From assembly GCA_001799695.1 (NCBI GenBank), contig MGTY01000044.1, forward strand, positions 1,519 to 50,006: DNA of 48,488 nucleotides, written 5' to 3'. The position numbers were made by a program, and so were the translations under genes. The first letter of the stretch is position 1; each line of letters begins with the position of its first letter. The notes under the pieces were generated by a model, which did not search any database, had not been told where the DNA came from, and saw only the letters and a list, made by a program, of their open reading frames with translations. Shown piece by piece: positions 9,171 to 17,800 of the stretch. Origin of the DNA: Elusimicrobia bacterium GWA2_69_24 (GTDB taxonomy: Bacteria; Elusimicrobiota; Elusimicrobia; UBA1565).

Positions 9171-9941
9171 ATGCTCCGCTCGCCGGCGCGGACCTTCCTC
9201 GTCCTGGGAGCCCTGTTCGGGACCGTCTTCGTCCTGCTGACCCCCCCGCTCCAGGCGCCCGATGAATGGATGCACTTCCGCCGGGCCTATGCCGTCTCGG
9301 AGGGGAGCCTGCGCGCGGAGATCCGCCGGTCTCCGGTCACCGGCCAGGACAGCGCCTGCGGGGAATTCCCCGACCGCCTGCTCGTCGCGGAGAAAACCGC
9401 TCTGTTCAGCCTGCCCTACGCTCCGGACCGTGAGGCGGAGATATTGAGCCTGCAGGGGCTCACCGAGGACCCCTTCGTTGCGGGCCGGACCTTCAACGGC
9501 TGGCGCATCCTCTCCCTGGCGAAACAGTCCGCCGACGATGGGAGGCGGTCCGTCCTCTGCTTCCCGAACACGGCCCTGCATCCGCCCCACCTGTACTTCC
9601 CGCAGGCCCTGGGAATGGCGCTCGTCTCGGCCCTGGACGAGGACGCGGGGATCCGTCTCTCCACCCGGGACCGGCTCAAACTCGCGGCCATCACCGCCAT
9701 TTCCTCCTTATGGATAGTGACCACCCAATACCTATCCTGGACCGAGGTGGGAGCCGGGCTCATCGAGGGCGTTTATGGGAGATACTTCATCCCGATAGCA
9801 CCGCTCTTCTTCCTGCCGTTCCAAGGCCTCGCCGCCTCCCGGGGCCGGCGTTTCCCCGCCCTGCCCGCCGCCGTGGCGGCCTATGCCGTCACCCTCCTGG
9901 CCTATGCGGCGCACGCGCTCACCGCTTATTGGGGGAGTTGA
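9171..9941 (+). CDS. DUF2142-like membrane protein, internally shortened
   Basis: 256 residues, whereas DUF2142 proteins are usually 400-500 or more. The N-terminus carries TM1 (~9-25) and the family's PLQAPDEWMHFRRAYAVSEG motif. The exported loop runs through HPPHLYFPQALGMAL. The C-terminus has the family's YLSWTEVGAG...GVYGRYFIPIAPLFF segment and two more helices. The polytopic core normally lying between these parts is missing: residue ~150 runs directly into the last helices. DUF2142 proteins are predicted membrane proteins linked to cell-surface glycan genes, and context agrees. The frame is intact, so this is either a functional short variant or a gene decaying after an in-frame deletion. 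Confidence 0.75.
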   Translation: MLRSPARTFLVLGALFGTVFVLLTPPLQAPDEWMHFRRAYAVSEGSLRAEIRRSPVTGQDSACGEFPDRLLVAEKTALFSLPYAPDREAEILSLQGLTEDPFVAGRTFNGWRILSLAKQSADDGRRSVLCFPNTALHPPHLYFPQALGMALVSALDEDAGIRLSTRDRLKLAAITAISSLWIVTTQYLSWTEVGAGLIEGVYGRYFIPIAPLFFLPFQGLAASRGRRFPALPAAVAAYAVTLLAYAAHALTAYWGS

Positions 9942-9968
9942 ACCCAACCCGCGGGATTTCGCTATACT
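9938..9968 (+). promoter_or_regulatory. Weak predicted promoter before the yceJ-like gene
   Basis: TTGAAC (9938-9943) and TATACT (9963-9968), with a long 19-bp spacer. The -10 ends 9 nt before the ATG at 9978, so the transcript would have almost no leader. Confidence 0.35.
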
Positions 9969-9977
9969 AGGATGCCT

Positions 9978-10643
9978 ATGAAGAAGATCCCTGCCGTTGC
10001 CGCGCTGTCGGCGCTCCTGCTGCAGCCCCTCGCCGGGTGGTCCTTCGAGGCCCGCCGGGCCATCGACCTGGAGACCTACTCCCGCATCTCGAACTGGCCC
10101 GGTTCCGGACTGCTCCTGGCCCAGGCACCGTCCGCGAGCGCGGCGGCCGGAGACCAGCTCTCCCTCGACGAACTCGGCCTCGTGGGAAAACCGGCGGCCG
10201 CCGACCCGGCGCTGCAGGCGCTCCTGGAGCGCCGCACTCGGATGCTCCAGAGGCACCAGCGGCTGGGGCTGGCCGCCGCCGTCCCCCTGCTGGCCGCCCT
10301 CCTCACCGGGAACTCGGCCAAGAGCTCACCCTCGGGCCGCGGCCTGCACGCCGGCCTCGGATCGGCCGCGACCGTCCTGTACCTCGCCACGGCCTACCAC
10401 TCCATCCGGGCGCCGAACATCCCGGGCGCCGGACCGAAGAAAGGGGCGACTCGCATCCACCGCGCGCTCGCCTTCGTCCACTACCCGGCCATGCTCCTCA
10501 CCACCGCCGCCGGCTTCTCCGCCAAGCGGCAGGTCGAACGGGGCCGGGACGCCCACAGCCTGGGCAAGCAGCACCCGACTATCGCGACCACGGCGGCGGT
10601 CTCCTTCCTGCTGGCCATGGGCGTCATGGTCATCAACTTCTAG
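9978..10643 (+). CDS. Four-helix, histidine-containing membrane protein (cytochrome b561-like, YceJ position)
   Basis: 221 residues from ATG 9978; another ATG lies two codons upstream at 9972. A signal-like N-terminus (MKKIPAVAALSALLLQPLAG) is followed by a ~70-residue hydrophilic stretch and then four hydrophobic segments. These carry or flank histidines: RHQRLGLA, RGLHAGLG, AYHS, IHRALAFVHYP, KQHPTIATT. The arrangement recalls a di-haem b561-type cytochrome, but I cannot assign a Pfam family with confidence. Support comes from the next gene: in E. coli the b561 homologue yceJ is directly followed by yceI, and here the next gene is YceI-like. Possible role: periplasmic/membrane electron transfer. 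Confidence 0.55.
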   Translation: MKKIPAVAALSALLLQPLAGWSFEARRAIDLETYSRISNWPGSGLLLAQAPSASAAAGDQLSLDELGLVGKPAAADPALQALLERRTRMLQRHQRLGLAAAVPLLAALLTGNSAKSSPSGRGLHAGLGSAATVLYLATAYHSIRAPNIPGAGPKKGATRIHRALAFVHYPAMLLTTAAGFSAKRQVERGRDAHSLGKQHPTIATTAAVSFLLAMGVMVINF

Positions 10644-10652
10644 GTGACCGTC

Positions 10653-11231
10653 ATGCGGCCCATCCCAGCGGCGGTCCTCGCTGCCTTCTGCTCCTTGGCC
10701 GGGCTGAGCGCGGCCGCTTCCGACTGGATCCTCGAACGCTCCGAACTGACCTATACGGTCACCCACCCCCTGCACACGGTGCGGGGCAGCAGCAGGCAGG
10801 CGCGCGGGAAAGGGATCTGCGATGCGGCCGGCTGCCGCTTTCTCGTGGCCGCTCCGGTCAAGTCGTTCGATTCCGGCGACTCGAACCGGGACCTGCACAT
10901 GCTGGAGGCCACACGCGGCGGGAAGTTCCCCGTGGTGTCGGTCCGCGGCACCCTGAAGCGCCTGCCGGAGCGCGCCGACAAGGCATTCGAGGCTGAAGTG
11001 AGCGTGGAATTCGCCGGACGCACGGCCGTCTACCCGCGGGTCCGCTTCGAGATCGTTGAGACCTCCTCGGCCACGGCGCGCGTCCATGGCGTCCTTCCCT
11101 GCGGTCTCAAGGAATACGAGATCAAGCCTCCCTCCCTCCTGTGGATCCCGATCCGGGACCACATCCCCGTGAGCGTCGATACCTTCTGGCGCCTGCAGGA
11201 AACACCGACCGCCGCCAAGCCTCCGAACTGA
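10653..11231 (+). CDS. YceI-like periplasmic protein
   Basis: 192 residues from ATG 10653, which has AGGTGA 5 nt upstream. A GTG at 10644 abutting the previous stop would add three residues. The signal peptide ends around AGLSAAA. The mature domain follows the YceI lipocalin-like pattern: DWILERSELTYTVTHPLHTV, then KSFDSGDSNRDLHMLEA and KFPVVSVRGTL. YceI proteins bind isoprenoid/lipid ligands in the periplasm and are often paired with cytochrome b561, as here. The C-terminal half is less typical. Confidence 0.8.
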   Translation: MRPIPAAVLAAFCSLAGLSAAASDWILERSELTYTVTHPLHTVRGSSRQARGKGICDAAGCRFLVAAPVKSFDSGDSNRDLHMLEATRGGKFPVVSVRGTLKRLPERADKAFEAEVSVEFAGRTAVYPRVRFEIVETSSATARVHGVLPCGLKEYEIKPPSLLWIPIRDHIPVSVDTFWRLQETPTAAKPPN

Positions 11232-11271
11232 TCCATTCCGCCTAGTGGTAGAGTCATAAGTCCATTTACAT

Positions 11272-11362
11272 CCGTCACCCCGGCGAAAGCCGGGGCCCAG
11301 GCAGCAAACAGGTTTTTGAATCCGTCCCACACGCTGGATACCGGCTTTCGCCGGTATGACGG
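11272..11362. repeat. Dispersed palindromic repeat, copy 2 (diverged)
   Basis: Bounded by CCGTCA and TGACGG like the other copies. It contains the hairpins CCCCGGC-GAAA-GCCGGGG and ATACCGGC-TTTC-GCCGGTAT, with a longer 37-bp middle. Just outside, CGCCTAGTGG (left, ~11240) and CCACTAGCCG (right, ~11364) form a further 9/10 inverted match. It sits between the yceI gene and the promoter of the YtrA operon. Confidence 0.75.
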
Positions 11363-11386
11363 CCACTAGCCGCCGCTGATTGGGTC

Positions 11387-11415
11387 TTGACAAAAACGGG
11401 CCTTGGGTCTATAAT
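11387..11415 (+). promoter_or_regulatory. Consensus sigma-70 promoter of the YtrA-ABC operon
   Basis: TTGACA (11387-11392), exactly 17 bp, TATAAT (11410-11415): perfect hexamers at optimal spacing. The transcript start is expected near 11422, inside the operator palindrome. Confidence 0.9.
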
Positions 11416-11419
11416 CCTA

Positions 11420-11441
11420 CTGTACTAGTACACTAGTACAG
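11420..11441. promoter_or_regulatory. Operator palindrome at the YtrA-type regulator promoter
   Basis: Perfect inverted repeat with 10-bp arms CTGTACTAGT and ACTAGTACAG around a central AC. It begins 5 bp after the -10 and covers the expected transcript start, so a bound dimer would block initiation. The adjacent GntR/YtrA gene is the obvious ligand-responsive repressor, implying autoregulation of the operon. Confidence 0.85.
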
Positions 11442-11459
11442 TATCAGCGAGGACGGGTT

Positions 11460-11831
11460 ATGATCCAGATAGACCAGACCTCACCCATACCGATCTACGA
11501 CCAGATCAAGGCCGGGCTGAAAGGACTCGTCACCAAGGGCCTGCTCCGCCCCGGTGACCAGGCCCCCTCCATCCGCAGCCTCGCGCTGGAACTCAAGGTC
11601 AATCCCAACACCGTGGCCCGGGCCTTCCGCGAGCTCTCCGGGGAAGGGTTCCTGGAGTCCCGCCGCGGGGATGGGAACTACATCTCCGAAGCCGCCCTGG
11701 GCCAGGCCAAGGACGGCCTGGCGACCGTGCGCCAGGCCTTACGGCATGCCCTGCTCGGCGCCCGGCTGGCGGGCCTGCCCTGGAACGATATAGAGGAAGT
11801 CGTAGGCAAGACGAAGGAGGAACAGCCATGA
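11460..11831 (+). CDS. GntR-family (YtrA subfamily) transcriptional regulator
   Basis: 123 residues, the short YtrA form: an N-terminal winged helix-turn-helix (IPIYDQIKAGLKGLV...APSIRSLALELKVNPNTVARAFRELSGEGFLESRRGDGNYI) and a short C-terminal helical dimerisation tail with no large effector domain. It has GAGGA 6 nt before the ATG. YtrA regulators normally sit first in operons with ABC transporters and repress them, often derepressing on cell-envelope antibiotics. This one is followed by an ATPase (ATGA overlap) and a permease and preceded by a consensus promoter plus operator. Confidence 0.92.
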   Translation: MIQIDQTSPIPIYDQIKAGLKGLVTKGLLRPGDQAPSIRSLALELKVNPNTVARAFRELSGEGFLESRRGDGNYISEAALGQAKDGLATVRQALRHALLGARLAGLPWNDIEEVVGKTKEEQP

Positions 11832-12718
11832 ACCCGGCAATCGTCCTCACGGATGTGCGCAGGTCTTTCGGCTCCAAGGCGGTGCTCCGCGGAGTGACCG
11901 CTTCCGCCCTGCCGGGCAAGGTGATCGGCCTCCTGGGCCGCAACGGAGAAGGCAAGACGACTTTGTTCAAGATCCTGCTGGACATGCTGGCCGCGGATTC
12001 CGGCTCGGTCCAGGTCCTGGGGCAGTCCCCGGACGGAACCGGCTCCCTCCGCCAGAGCGTCGGCTACGTCCCGGAGCGGCCCGCCTTCCACGGCTTCATG
12101 ACCGTGGGAGAAGTCCTCGCCTTCCGCTCGAGCCTCTTCAAAGGATGGCACGCGGGCAAGGCGGACAAACTGGTCCAGGACCTGGGACTCGACCCCGCGA
12201 CTCCGATCCGCGGCGCCAGCAAGGGGACACTAGGGAAGGTCGCCTGGGTCTGCGCGGCGGCGCACGACCCGTCGGTGTTCCTGCTCGACGAGCCCACCTC
12301 CGGGCTCGACGCGCTGGTCCGCGAGGATGTCTTGAACCACCTCATCGGGGAGCTCCACGACGGGTTCAAGACCCTCCTCATCGCCAATCACCGGATGGAG
12401 GAGCTGGCCGGAGTCCTCGACGAGGTCTGGCTGCTCCAGGGGGGAGTGATCCGGAGCGTCCACCCCGTCGAAACGCTCCGCACCCAGGCCTGCCGCCTCA
12501 CCGGACGGCTGAAAGAGGGCGCCGTCCTGCCCGCCGGGCTTCCCGTCGTGTCCCTGCGCACGGACGGTCCCGTACTCGAACTCGTTGTCTTCGAGCGCTC
12601 CCTCGCCGACATGCTCGCCGCCTCCGGATCGTTCGAGAGCCTGGAGCGCGCACCGCTCGCTCTCGGGGAGTCCTTGAAATACCTTCTGCGCCTGTCCGAG
12701 GGAGGCCGCCATGATTGA
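11828..12718 (+). CDS. ABC transporter ATP-binding protein
   Basis: 296 residues. Walker A GRNGEGKT (37-44), Walker B VFLLDEPTSGLD, and H-loop His in IANHRMEEL. The signature is degenerate (ASKGTLGK in place of LSGGQ), as in YtrB/YhcG-type exporters. The C-terminal ~75 residues are an accessory region. It starts in the last codons of the regulator (4-nt overlap), and its 3' end overlaps the permease start by 8 nt. It is probably one ATPase of an ABC-2 type exporter in the inner membrane; the substrate is unknown. Confidence 0.9.
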   Translation: MNPAIVLTDVRRSFGSKAVLRGVTASALPGKVIGLLGRNGEGKTTLFKILLDMLAADSGSVQVLGQSPDGTGSLRQSVGYVPERPAFHGFMTVGEVLAFRSSLFKGWHAGKADKLVQDLGLDPATPIRGASKGTLGKVAWVCAAAHDPSVFLLDEPTSGLDALVREDVLNHLIGELHDGFKTLLIANHRMEELAGVLDEVWLLQGGVIRSVHPVETLRTQACRLTGRLKEGAVLPAGLPVVSLRTDGPVLELVVFERSLADMLAASGSFESLERAPLALGESLKYLLRLSEGGRHD

Positions 12719-14726
12719 ATACGCCAAGCTGGAACTGCGCAAGAACCGGGTCCTCTTCATCGGCATGGCGCTGACCTTTCTCGGCTCCATCCCGTTCGCC
12801 GCGGCCATGACCGCCCTCAACCGTCAGGGGGCTCTCGCGGGCTTCAACGCGGTGCTCCTGTTCTGGACCATCCTGGGCCTGCCCCTCATCGCCATCCTGT
12901 TCGGCGCGTCCTCCGGAGCCGGACTCCGCGCGGAAACGGCGCAGGAGGCGGAATCCCCCCTTCCCGTCTCCCCCCGATGCCGGGCAGGCGGAGCGGTCGC
13001 CGCTTGCCTCGCCCACGTTCTGCTGCTGGGCATGCTCATCCTCCTGACCTCCGCCGTGATCAGCCCGGCTTGGCGGGAAACCCTGTTCTCCGGAGCCCTG
13101 GCGAGCACCTTCGTGCGGGCCTTCTTCACATTGACCCTGTTCACCCTGGCCACACTCCTCCTGTCGAGCTTCATCGCCGCCTACGCCATCGGCCAAGGCA
13201 TCGTCGGCGGAGTCCTGGGAGCGCTCATCGGCGGCACCGCCGCGGGCGCCCTGTCCTTGGGCCTCGGCCTCCAGGCTGTCTTCGAGGTCCGCGCGGCGTT
13301 CACGACGCTGGCCCTGTTTTCCATGGCCGTCTCTCTACCGGCGGGGCTGTTCGCGCTCGACCGGCTCGCCGCCTGGGTCGAGCGGCGGCCGAAACGGGGC
13401 TGGCGGGAAGGCTTCCTCATCGCTCTGGCGACGACCCTGGGAAGCCTCGCGGCCTGCGCGGCCTTCGCCCACGCCTACCATCGCCTCACCCGCTCCCTCA
13501 CCATCGCCGCCGCGGGGGACGCCTTCTATCCCTGGATCAGCACAAGGAACGACGATGTCCTTTTCCCGGGAGCGCGGCGCGTCTCCCGGAAGGGAGTCTT
13601 GCTGCATTCGTTCGAGGGCGGTCTCATCTGGATGACGCCCGAGGGGGACCGGGCGCCCCTGATCCCGGCGCGGCCGCGCTCTTTCACCGAGCTCCTGGGC
13701 TATCTGTATTTCTGGGACCGCATCGAATCCGTGCTCTGGGACGCGGACGGCGGCCTGTGGGTCCTGGTCGCTCCGGACCAGGCCGATCCCGTCCACCAAC
13801 TCTGGCACGGATGGATCGGCCGGCCTTTCTCGCTGCACTCGCGGCTTGAGGGACGACGCCCTTATCAGCTCGTGCGACGCGGGTCGGAACTGGGGATGCT
13901 GGCCTGGGGTGACGCAACGGAGGACGGCTCCTACGCGCCCATCCCGCCCAGAGGAGCCAGGCCGCGCTGGGTCACCCTCGGGATGAAGCGCTCCGACTTC
14001 CTGCTCCGCGGCTGGGAAGAAGCCGGCCTGGCCGCGCGCCTCTCCGCCGACGGCCGGACCCTGACGCGCCGGACGCCGGACGGAAGGACCCGGCGCTGGA
14101 CCCTTCCCGGCAAAGGACCCGCCGCCGCGGTCGTAAAACCCACCGCGCTGGGCGGCCAGACTCTGTTCGCGCTCCAGCTCAGACTCAAGGACGGCGGTTA
14201 CGCGCTGGCCTTGTGCCGACCCGACGGCACCGTCACTACCCATTGGCCCAGCGCCGACGGCGCCAGCTATTGGCTGGAGACCGCCCCGGACGGAAGCGCC
14301 TGGGGCTGGCGGAACGGACTGACCCTGCACCTCGCCGCCCCGGACGGCGCCCTCCTGCCCCCGCTGGACCTCGAGCCCATCGCCCGCGCGGCTCTCGGCG
14401 AGAAGACTCGTCTGGAGCGCTGGGGCAACCGCCTCCTGCGCCGCGAGGCGTTCGGCGCGGGCAGGACGCTCACGCGCTGGGGCACCGGCGCGGTTCGGAT
14501 CGAGGGAACCCGGGCCTGGCTGGTGCTGAACCATCGCCTGCTCGTGGTCGTGGACGCCGCGACGGGGAAGCTCCTGTCCCGGTGGGAACTGCCTGCCTAC
14601 TCCGATGCTCGGCGCTATAGCGACACGACGTTCCACATCGCCGAAAGCGGATTCTTCCTGCATACCGGCCGCCGGCTGTATTTCATCGATTGGGCGGGGA
14701 CCCGGAGGGACCTGGGAGCCGCGTAA
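12711..14726 (+). CDS. ABC-2-type permease with large C-terminal exported domain
   Basis: 671 residues. The first ~260 carry about six hydrophobic segments (~12-33, 42-62, 96-120, 133-160, 162-190, 192-214, with a further helix at ~233-255). The remaining ~410 are soluble and repetitive. They hold beta-rich blades with recurring W/D/G motifs (VLWDADGGLWVLV, DGRTLTRRTPDGRTRRW, APDGSAWGWRNGL, WAGTRR), which look like a propeller-type domain facing the periplasm. YtrA-linked permeases normally lack such a domain. Overlap with the ATPase gene shows cotranscription. Which repeat family the domain belongs to cannot be settled by eye. Confidence 0.8.
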   Translation: MIEYAKLELRKNRVLFIGMALTFLGSIPFAAAMTALNRQGALAGFNAVLLFWTILGLPLIAILFGASSGAGLRAETAQEAESPLPVSPRCRAGGAVAACLAHVLLLGMLILLTSAVISPAWRETLFSGALASTFVRAFFTLTLFTLATLLLSSFIAAYAIGQGIVGGVLGALIGGTAAGALSLGLGLQAVFEVRAAFTTLALFSMAVSLPAGLFALDRLAAWVERRPKRGWREGFLIALATTLGSLAACAAFAHAYHRLTRSLTIAAAGDAFYPWISTRNDDVLFPGARRVSRKGVLLHSFEGGLIWMTPEGDRAPLIPARPRSFTELLGYLYFWDRIESVLWDADGGLWVLVAPDQADPVHQLWHGWIGRPFSLHSRLEGRRPYQLVRRGSELGMLAWGDATEDGSYAPIPPRGARPRWVTLGMKRSDFLLRGWEEAGLAARLSADGRTLTRRTPDGRTRRWTLPGKGPAAAVVKPTALGGQTLFALQLRLKDGGYALALCRPDGTVTTHWPSADGASYWLETAPDGSAWGWRNGLTLHLAAPDGALLPPLDLEPIARAALGEKTRLERWGNRLLRREAFGAGRTLTRWGTGAVRIEGTRAWLVLNHRLLVVVDAATGKLLSRWELPAYSDARRYSDTTFHIAESGFFLHTGRRLYFIDWAGTRRDLGAA

Positions 14727-14753
14727 TCCATTCGCCATCCGGAAACCAAAATT

Positions 14754-14769
14754 TAACAGCAGCCTGTTA
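14754..14769. repeat. Short inverted repeat TAACAG/CTGTTA
   Basis: TAACAG-CAGC-CTGTTA, a perfect 6-bp-arm inverted repeat 28 bp after the permease stop and ~83 bp before the coiled-coil start. It may be an operator or part of a weak promoter region; no good -10 follows. Confidence 0.45.
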
Positions 14770-14788
14770 GACTCTTTAGGGTAGGCGC

Positions 14789-14830
14789 CGAGCCGGCCGC
14801 AGGGCAGTTGATCTGCCGCGGAACGGCTCG
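14789..14830 (+). terminator. Strong 42-nt stem-loop before the coiled-coil gene
   Basis: Stem CGAGCCG/CGGCTCG (7 bp), then CCGC/GCGG (4 bp), then GGCAG/CTGCC (5 bp), closed by the loop TTGAT, with only small bulges (G, AG, AA). TTCTTT follows, a poor T-tract. It can terminate the YtrA-ABC operon. It lies only 21 nt before the coiled-coil ATG, so it could equally be a leader structure of that gene. Confidence 0.6.
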
Positions 14831-14851
14831 TTCTTTCCCAGGGAGCCCGAA

Positions 14852-17800
14852 ATGGACAACAAGTTCCTCGACCCCACCTCGGTCAACGACGTGGAGACCG
14901 CGCGCCTGGCCCTGCGCTGGTCCCTGGAGAAGATCCACGCCCTCCAGGACGAGCTGAACAAGGCCAAGGAGACCGCCACCGACGCGGTCGACAAGCTGCG
15001 CCTGACCACCGAGCAGATCGCCCAGAAGGACGCGGCCATCCTGCGCTGGCAGAGCACCATCAAGGCCTGGGAAGCCAACTACAAGGACCAGGCGAAGCTC
15101 GAGGCGGAGATCCGCGCCCGCCTGGCCAAGGAGATGACCTTTGAGGAGGACGCCGGGCACAAGGAGGCCCGCCGCCAGCTCGAGCTCCACATCGAGGCCT
15201 TCAAGACCGAGATCCGGGAGAAGGAAGCCGCGATGGGGGACCTCCGCCGCCAGATCATCGACGCGGTCAAGACCGCCCGCATCGACAAAGAGAAGGAGAT
15301 GCTCGCCACTCTCGCGCACCAGGAGCGCGCCTTCGAGGAGACCAAGGAATCCCTCCTGGAGCGCCTGCGCATCCAGCAGGAGGTCATCCGCGCCAAGGAG
15401 CGCGACCTCGAGGAACAGCAGCGGCTCCTGGACGAGAAGATCCGGGCCAAGGAGACCGAGTTCCGCCGCCGCTACGAGCGCCAGGAGGAGGAGCTCCTCA
15501 AGCACAACCGGGAGGCCATCCAGCGCGAGGAAGTGAACGTCGCCCAGCGCTTCGAGTCCAAGCTGGCGCACCAGGAAGCCCTCCTCCGCCAGAAGGAGGC
15601 CCAGATCGAGGGCCGCCGCTCCCAGCTCGAAGCCGAGCACGCCAAGCGCATGGAGGAGCTGGAGGCGGCCTACCAGCACAAGCACGAGAAGGAGTGGGGC
15701 CGCCTGCAGGAACGGCTCGAGGTCGAACGCAAGCTCCTCGAGGAGCACTACCGGCAGAAGGAGGCCAAGCTCGACGAGGACATCCTCCGGCGCAACGAGG
15801 AGGTGCAGACCCATTACCAGCAGACCGAAGAAGCCCTGATCGCCAAGTACCAGACCATCCAGAAACAGCTCATAGAGAAGGAGAAGCAGCTTTGGGCCGG
15901 GCATCAGAAGCACCTCGACGCCTTCCTCGAGAAGAACCGCGCCGAGATCAACCAGCAGCGCGAAGAGCTGGAAGCCTCCTACGAGAAGCGCGAGAAGGAC
16001 CTGTTCGAGAAGCAGAAGACCCTCGAGGCCGACTATCAGAGCAAGGAAGCCGACGTCTTCACCCGCCAACAGCAGCTCGAGGCGGACTACCGGGCCAAGG
16101 AAGCCGCGCTCACCGACAAGCGCAACCACCTCTACGCCGAGCTGGCGGACCGTACCCGCGAAGAGTGGGAGGCGCAGAGCCGCAAGCTCTCCGACGCGCT
16201 CGAGGAGCAGCGCCGCAAGCTGGAGATCGAGCGTCAGACCATGTCCGCGAACCTGCTCAAGAAGGAGGAGGAACTGCTCGCGCGCGCCCAGCAGATGGAG
16301 GCCGGGGCGGCCGAGCACTGGGCCCAGCGGGAGCGCGAGCTCCAGGCGGAGCACCAGAAGTCCTTGACCGCCGCCCGCGACCGCTTCGCCGCCGAGATCG
16401 ACGCCGAGCGCCGGCAGAACGACGCCGTTCTGGCCAAGCGCGAGGAAGAGCTCTCCCACGCCTTCCTCACCCGGGAGACGGATCTGCAGCGCACGCTGCA
16501 GGGGGAGCAGACCGGCTGGCTGCGCCAGCAGGAGGGCGCGTTCGACGCCCTGCGCAAGCAGCTCCTCGAGAAGCACATGAAGGAGGCCGCCGCTTCGCGC
16601 ACGGAGTTCGAGGCCCAGGCCCAGTCCCTGGAGACCCAGAAGCACCACGAGCTCCTCGAGGAGCGCAAGAACCTCAACGCCGAGTTCCGCAAGCTGTCCG
16701 CGGACCTGGAGTCCCGGAGCCAGGCCCAGCGCAAGAATCTGGAGACCGAGATGGCGCGCCGGGAGGCCGAGGCCGCCGCCGCCGCGCGCATCGCCCTCAA
16801 CGAGGAGATCGCGGGCTTCAAGCTGGCGGATGCCGAGCGCCAGAAGGCGCTGGAAGCCGCGCAGGCCAAACTGACCCAGGACCGGGCCGCGCTGGAGGCC
16901 CATTACCGGGAGCTCCAGGAGAAGCTGGAGTCGACCAACACGGATAAGGAGCGGACCATCCGGGAGGAGTTCTTCGCCCGGGAGAGCGCGCTCAAGGGCG
17001 AGATCGCCAAGAAGGAGGAGCAGTACCGGGAGACGTACGAGCGCGCCGTGACCCAGGAGAAGCAGACCCAGGCCGCCCGCCACGCCGAGCTGGAGAAGCG
17101 CCTGCGCGAGCACCTTGCCGAGCGCGAGCGCCAGTCCCAGGAGACCTTCACCCGCCGCGAGCAGGAGTGGCTCGTCCAGCGCGAGGACCTCATCAAGACC
17201 GAGCGGGACCGGCTCCAGCTCGCCTTCCAGGACAAGGAGGCTGCCCTCGAAAAGCTCCGCCAGGGCCTGGAGGAGCGCTATCAGAACCGCGTCGCGGAGA
17301 TCGATTCCGCCATGCAGCTCAAGACCCAGCGCCTCGAGGAGGCGACCCAGCGCCAGCAGGAGGAGGTCGAAGCCACGCGCCTGCAGATCACCATCGAGAT
17401 GCGCAACCGGGAAGCCCAGCTCCAGGACACCTTCCGCCAGAAGGAGGAGGGCCTCCGCCGCATCCTCGACGAGCGCAAGGCCGAGCTCTCCCGCATGGAG
17501 GCCGAGTTCCAGGCCAAGTGGGTCCAGCGCGAGGCCAAGCTCCAGGAGGAGCTCACGGCCCGGGAGACCGCCTGGCTCAACACCCAGCGGGAAGCCCTGA
17601 CCCAGGAGCGCCGCGAGATGGAGACCGCCTCCCAGGGTTCCTGGGAGGAACGCCGGCGCGAGCTGGAGATCTCCTATCAGCAGAAGGAGAAGCTGCTCGA
17701 GGAGACCATCATCCGGCGCCAGCGCGAAGTCGAGGGCGGGCTGGCCCAGAAGGAGAAGGACCTCATCCTCTCCTACGAGGACCGCATGTTCAAGGCCCGC

